Shown here: in pieces, positions 16,595 through 19,531 of the stretch | How positions within the stretch are numbered: the stretch's first letter is position 1 | How the letters are laid out: each line of letters opens with the position of its first letter | NCBI GenBank assembly: GCA_038236905.1 | Contig: JBBRZG010000067.1 | Location: forward strand, 1-19,531 | DNA length: 19,531 nt | Source of the DNA: UKL13-2 sp038236905 | Lineage (GTDB): Bacteria; Pseudomonadota; Gammaproteobacteria; Burkholderiales; Usitatibacteraceae | Direction of reading: 5' to 3' | Notes under the pieces: generated by a model | Told to the model about the DNA's origin: nothing | Seen by the model: the letters and a program-made list of their open reading frames with translations, nothing else | Database searches by the model: none | Program-made: the position numbers and the translations under genes

Positions 16595-16864
16595 GAAACA
16601 ACCTCAAAAAATAACGGCAGTGGGAAAATGAATGGAGAGCAGCGGTTTAGGGGAAATTCAACAGGCCAACGCCATATTTTAGCAGAGGCCGCATTGCCCA
16701 TACATCCGCGCCAAGCGCCTGCATGGGCCTAGCGACATCAGATGCCATTCTCAGCAACAAAAGCATGATTGTAAAGAGTGGCATAATTTGGTTAAGTTTA
16801 TGACGTTGTTGAAATATCAATTAACAACATCATCTGGAATCAATCCAATAAGAGGAGGTTAATT

Positions 16865-17191
16865 ATGAGTGACGCCGTTGTTTATGTGACCGATAGCAGC
16901 TTTGACACGGAAGTCCTGCAAAGCACAACACCCGTGCTGGTCGACTATTGGGCGGAATGGTGCGGCCCGTGCAAGATGATCGGTCCGATTCTAGAGGACG
17001 TGGCGAAGGATTACGCCGGCAAGCTCAAGGTTGCGAAACTCAACATCGACGAAAATCAGGATACACCACCCAAATACGGCATTCGCGGTATCCCTACGCT
17101 CATGTTGTTCAAAAACGGCAACGTCGAAGCGACCAAAGTCGGCGCACTGTCGAAAACGCAACTCACCGCGTTTCTGGATGCCAATATGTAA
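16865..17191 (+). CDS. trxA: Thioredoxin 1
   Basis: A 108-residue cytosolic thioredoxin, the same length as E. coli TrxA. The active site is W32-C33-G34-P35-C36, in the stretch DYWAEWCGPCKMIGP. The conserved cis-proline block GIRGIPTLMLF follows near residues 74-84. It reduces disulfides in target proteins with electrons from NADPH via thioredoxin reductase. A strong AGGAGG ribosome site (16853-16858) sits 6 bases before ATG 16865, pointing to high expression. trxA followed by rho is an order also found in E. coli. The 270 bases upstream, shared with divergent fdxA, must hold both promoters, but I see no pair of boxes good enough to call. Confidence 0.97.
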   Translation: MSDAVVYVTDSSFDTEVLQSTTPVLVDYWAEWCGPCKMIGPILEDVAKDYAGKLKVAKLNIDENQDTPPKYGIRGIPTLMLFKNGNVEATKVGALSKTQLTAFLDANM

Positions 17192-17261
17192 ATGCGGGTG
17201 AAAGAGCACAGAACGCGGAGGGCGGGCATGACGTGCCGTTCAGGGCGGCAAAAATTTGCGG

Positions 17262-17290
17262 TTGACAATCCCAAAAGTTCGCCCTATCCT
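17262..17290 (+). promoter_or_regulatory. Likely sigma70 promoter for rho
   Basis: TTGACA (17262-17267) and TATCCT (17285-17290) are separated by exactly 17 bases, the optimal spacing. The -35 is consensus and the -10 matches four of six. Transcription would start near 17297, giving a leader of about 280 bases before rho. It lies 70 bases after the trxA stop, so rho can be expressed apart from trxA. Confidence 0.7.
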
Positions 17291-17460
17291 TCGCTTCAGT
17301 TGTGTGACCAGTGACATTGTTTCAGCCTACGTTGAGTTTAATTCCGTAGTTTTCTTAGCAACACCTCCGCATTAAACCCCACCTTATTGTTTGAAACGTT
17401 GATTCAAAAACCACGCCCTCAAGCGAGTTTTTCGAAAATCATTCAACGAAGGTACATTTT

Positions 17461-17496
17461 TTAAGCGGATGCTTAAGCGGAGTTTTAAGCGGCTAT
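17461..17496 (+). repeat. Three tandem 12-base units in the rho leader
   Basis: TTAAGCGG recurs at 17461, 17473 and 17485, exactly 12 bases apart. The full units are TTAAGCGGATGC, TTAAGCGGAGTT and TTAAGCGGCTAT. Twelve bases is one DNA helical turn plus a little and also four codons, so the repeat keeps frame in the overlapping candidate peptide, where it encodes Lys-Arg pairs every four residues. Confidence 0.75.
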
Positions 17497-17567
17497 CCAG
17501 CGATTATTTCCCGCGCCCTTTTTTACTAGTTATTCCCCCCACTTTGATTTTTTCGCCACTTTTGTGA
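17469..17567 (+). CDS. Candidate rho leader peptide (rhoL-like position)
   Basis: A 32-codon frame starts at ATG 17469 and stops at TGA 17565-17567, 12 bases before the rho ATG. It begins MLKRSFKRLSSDYFPRP and ends in a hydrophobic stretch (LLVIPPTLIF). E. coli has a short leader gene, rhoL, in the same place between trxA and rho, but I see no sequence resemblance that I can vouch for. Against it, the ribosome site is poor: GAAGG is 16 bases upstream and GCGG abuts the ATG. In its favour, rho itself lacks a good ribosome site, so translation ending just upstream could feed rho. Chance ORFs of this size are common. Confidence 0.3.
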   Translation: MLKRSFKRLSSDYFPRPFLLVIPPTLIFSPLL

Positions 17568-17579
17568 GCCGCAATCCCC

Positions 17580-18839
17580 ATGCAATTATCTGACCTCAAA
17601 CTAAAACACGTCTCCGAGCTCGTCGAGATGGCCAATGGACTCGAGCTCGAAGGCGCCAATCGGCTGCGCAAGCAAGAACTTATTTTTGCGCTCCTCAAAC
17701 ACCAGGCCAAAAAAGGCGAATCCATCTTTGGTGATGGCACACTTGAAGTGTTGCAAGATGGTTTTGGTTTCCTGCGCTCACCCGATACGTCCTACCTTGC
17801 GGGACCGGATGATATTTACGTCTCACCCTCACAGATTCGTCGCTTCAATTTGCATACCGGCGACACCATCGAAGGCGAAATTCGTATCCCTAAAGAAGGC
17901 GAGCGCTACTTCGCATTGGTGAAGGTTGACCGGGTAAACAGCGAACCGCCAGAGAATGGCAAAAACAAAATTTTGTTTGAGAATTTGACGGCGCTGTTTC
18001 CGAACAAGCCGTTTCGTCTTGAACGCGATATCAAGTCTGATGAAAATTTAACCGGCCGCGTGATCGACATCATCGCGCCGATCGGCAAGGGCCAGCGTGG
18101 CTTGCTGGTGGCAAATCCAAAATCCGGCAAGACCGTAATGCTCCAGCATATTGCGCAGGCAATTGCGATCAACCATCCTGAAGTCATCATGATCGTCTTG
18201 TTGATCGATGAGCGTCCAGAGGAAGTGACCGAAATGCAGCGCACGGTGCGCGGCGAAGTGATTGCCTCCACATTCGATGAACCCGCGACGCGGCACGTCC
18301 AAGTCGCCGAAATGGTGATCGAAAAAGCCAAGCGCTTGGTTGAGCATAAAAAAGATGTGGTGATTCTGCTGGACTCCATTACCCGCCTCGCCCGCGCCTA
18401 TAACACGGTGGTGCCTGCTTCCGGCAAGGTGCTTACTGGTGGCGTCGATGCGAATGCGCTGCAACGTCCGAAACGTTTCTTTGGTGCGGCGCGAAACATT
18501 GAAGAAGGCGGCTCATTGACCATCATCGCCACCGCCTTGATCGATACCGGCTCGCGCATGGACGACGTGATTTATGAAGAATTCAAGGGCACCGGCAACA
18601 TGGAAGTGCATCTGGATCGCCGCGCGGCAGAGAAGCGCGTCTATCCGGCGATCAACGTGAACCGCTCGGGCACCCGTCGCGAAGAATTGTTGATTGCACC
18701 AGACCTGCTGCAAAAAGTCTGGGTACTGCGCAAGATGATGTACTCGATGGATGAGCTGGAAGCGACCGAGTTTTTGGTGGATAAATTGAAAGCGACCAAA
18801 AATAACGCTGAATTCTTTGATTCGATGAAAAAGAACTAG
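17580..18839 (+). CDS. rho: Transcription termination factor Rho
   Basis: A hexameric RNA-dependent ATPase that ends transcription. It has 419 residues, the same length as E. coli Rho and alignable throughout by eye. Residues 1-47 are the N-terminal helical domain. Residues 48-125 form the RNA-binding cold-shock-like domain, with GDGTLEVLQDGFGFLRS at 51-67 and YVSPSQIRRFNL at 80-91. The Walker A motif is VANPKSGKT at 177-185, where E. coli has VAPPKAGKT. Walker B is DVVILLDS at 259-266, the Q- and R-loop region PASGKVLTGGVDANAL is at 279-294, and the arginine finger R366 lies in NRSGTRREELL. No good ribosome site precedes ATG 17580, but the start matches the family N-terminus. Expression is likely controlled by the long leader upstream. 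rpmE2 lies 269 bases downstream. Confidence 0.98.
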   Translation: MQLSDLKLKHVSELVEMANGLELEGANRLRKQELIFALLKHQAKKGESIFGDGTLEVLQDGFGFLRSPDTSYLAGPDDIYVSPSQIRRFNLHTGDTIEGEIRIPKEGERYFALVKVDRVNSEPPENGKNKILFENLTALFPNKPFRLERDIKSDENLTGRVIDIIAPIGKGQRGLLVANPKSGKTVMLQHIAQAIAINHPEVIMIVLLIDERPEEVTEMQRTVRGEVIASTFDEPATRHVQVAEMVIEKAKRLVEHKKDVVILLDSITRLARAYNTVVPASGKVLTGGVDANALQRPKRFFGAARNIEEGGSLTIIATALIDTGSRMDDVIYEEFKGTGNMEVHLDRRAAEKRVYPAINVNRSGTRREELLIAPDLLQKVWVLRKMMYSMDELEATEFLVDKLKATKNNAEFFDSMKKN

Positions 18840-18890
18840 TTGTGTATTACCAACCCGCATCTTCAAAGCAAAGCACCAAACCCAAACACT

Positions 18891-18943
18891 GGCGCGGCGT
18901 TTGAGCACAAAATAGCTGGAGATGCCCATGGATATTAGTGTTT
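18891..18943 (+). repeat. Intergenic repeat element, copy 2
   Basis: The partner of the element at 5159-5211: the same 53-base length and orientation, 39 of 53 positions identical without gaps. TTATTGT follows at 18951-18957. It starts 51 bases after the rho stop, so both copies lie shortly downstream of a plus-strand gene. A C-rich, G-poor tract (17 C against 5 G in 18841-18890) comes directly before this copy. Confidence 0.5.
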
Positions 18944-19003
18944 CGTATTTTTATTGTGACTAGTGCCAGCCGCGTTGTCAGTAACCGCATCTTATCCAAG
19001 CCA

Positions 19004-19032
19004 TTGATTAATCAGCCGACTTTTGGCATACT
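19004..19032 (+). promoter_or_regulatory. Candidate promoter for rpmE2
   Basis: TTGATT (19004-19009) and CATACT (19027-19032) are 17 bases apart, each four of six to the sigma70 consensus. A start near 19039 would give a leader of about 70 bases. This suggests rpmE2 need not depend on rho readthrough. Confidence 0.4.
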
Positions 19033-19108
19033 CTCGGATTCTCAACAACACTTGTCTGCATAGAGGTGTCCCTGATGGATACCCTTTACGGAAAGAAAGG
19101 CACGAAAC

Positions 19109-19393
19109 ATGAAAGCTGATACCCATCCCGTCTATAACGAAGTCATCTTTTTTGACTCCAGCTGCGACTTCAAATTTTTGACGCGCACCACGGCCGAGAC
19201 CCGCAACAAAGAAAAGATGACATGGACTGACGGTAAAGAATATCCCGTTATCCGTATCGAGGTGTCGTCTGAATCGCACCCGTTTTACACCGGCAAACAC
19301 AAAATTATGGATACCGCCGGACGTATCGATAAATTCAAGCAGCGTTTTACGCGTTCCACCGCAAAGCCGGTTGAAGAAAAAGCAGCAAAATAA
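19109..19393 (+). CDS. rpmE2: 50S ribosomal protein L31 type B
   Basis: The large-subunit ribosomal protein L31 in its type B (C-minus) form, 94 residues. It opens MKADTHPVYNEVIFFDSS, typical of type B, and contains only one cysteine (C19), so the zinc-binding CxxC pairs of type A L31 are absent. SSESHPFYTGKHKIMDTAGRI (split around 54-74) is the conserved C-terminal block. A lysine- and glutamate-rich tail, KPVEEKAAK, ends it. GAAAGG at 19095-19100 is a good ribosome site 8 bases before ATG 19109. It follows rho, a common betaproteobacterial neighbour, and is closed by a strong terminator. Type A L31 (rpmE) is not in this window. Confidence 0.97.
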   Translation: MKADTHPVYNEVIFFDSSCDFKFLTRTTAETRNKEKMTWTDGKEYPVIRIEVSSESHPFYTGKHKIMDTAGRIDKFKQRFTRSTAKPVEEKAAK

Positions 19394-19414
19394 TTTTTAC
19401 TGCGCATCGAATAT

Positions 19415-19441
19415 AAAAAGGCAGCCTTGGCTGCCTTTTTT
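19415..19441. terminator. Intrinsic terminator after rpmE2
   Basis: AAAAAGGCAGCC (19415-19426) and GGCTGCCTTTTT (19429-19440) are perfect 12-base complements around a 2-base centre. The hairpin has a GC core and a T run on either strand, so it can end transcription in both directions. It begins 21 bases after the rpmE2 stop. The remaining 90 bases to the window end hold no gene I can support. Confidence 0.93.
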
Positions 19442-19531
19442 ATTGCCGCTGCGCTTCGAAGCTGCGGCACGTGTTGCAGCGTAAAATTAGGCTGACCGCG
19501 ATTTTCAACATCACCTCAACTCTAAAAGACC

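Larger units (their letters stand above)
17297..17579 (+). promoter_or_regulatory. Long rho leader, C-rich and G-poor in its first half
   Basis: This covers most of the 388-base gap between trxA and rho. In 17341-17420 I count 25 C against 9 G, with clusters such as ACACCTCC and AAACCCC, the composition expected of a Rho utilisation region. In E. coli, Rho limits its own synthesis by terminating in the rho leader, so a similar loop is plausible here. The second half holds three 12-base tandem units and a candidate leader peptide. No intrinsic terminator hairpin with a T run is visible. The 70 bases between the trxA stop and the promoter show no clear feature. Confidence 0.4.

Noticed and set aside
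16595..16864. CATAAT at 16782-16787 as a trxA -10 box.
   Set aside because: No acceptable -35 lies 16-18 bases upstream, so I do not call a promoter.
17193..17240. A third copy of the intergenic repeat after trxA (GAGCACAGAA ... CATG).
   Set aside because: Matching needs a gap and covers only short words, so it is not distinguishable from chance.
19445..19468. Hairpin GCCGC ... GCGGC around the palindrome GCTTCGAAGC after the terminator.
   Set aside because: The stem needs an asymmetric internal loop and has no T run. It follows a complete terminator and gives no clear function.

Overview
The window looks like a stretch of ordinary chromosome from a moderately GC-rich betaproteobacterium. 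The evidence is the trxA-rho-rpmE2 gene order, the zinc-free type B L31, the E. coli-like fused PntA, an Azotobacter FdI-type ferredoxin, and a standalone AddAB-type helicase/nuclease pair. I cannot assign an order or genus. There are no tRNA or rRNA genes, insertion sequences, phage genes or CRISPR arrays. Thirteen protein genes are well supported. One is cut by the left edge, and a further 32-codon leader ORF is only a candidate.

Left part (1-2900): a minus-strand pntA-pntB operon encoding the membrane proton-translocating NAD(P) transhydrogenase; pntB runs off the left end. From 2925 to 5131 there is a small amino-acid-related group: an Lrp/AsnC-type regulator (minus) diverges from an aspartate/glutamate racemase, which is followed 27 bases later by a YafJ-like class II glutamine amidotransferase. 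From 5283 to 8345 come a MidA/NDUFAF7-type methyltransferase (minus), then divergently a pteridine reductase (PTR1/FolM type) and the tRNA 2-thiocytidine synthetase TtcA.

Middle part (8422-16594): a minus-strand run read fdxA, addB-like, addA-like, ybiB. The two large genes overlap by 8 bases. They encode a UvrD/RecB-type helicase-nuclease and a PD-(D/E)XK nuclease with the four cysteines of an AddB iron-sulfur cluster, so they should form the double-strand-break end-processing enzyme. YbiB is a DNA-binding TrpD2-family protein.

Right part (16865-19531): thioredoxin, transcription termination factor Rho and ribosomal protein L31 type B, all plus strand, closed by a perfect 12-bp-stem terminator at 19415-19441. 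The trxA-rho gap is the longest gene-free stretch. It has a near-consensus promoter, a C-rich G-poor leader, three tandem 12-base units and a candidate leader peptide in the place where E. coli has rhoL.

I did not find an unmistakable new system. The best leads are the structured rho leader, a 53-base imperfect repeat in two intergenic gaps 13.7 kb apart, a perfect inverted repeat just before ybiB, and the Lrp-racemase-amidotransferase grouping.
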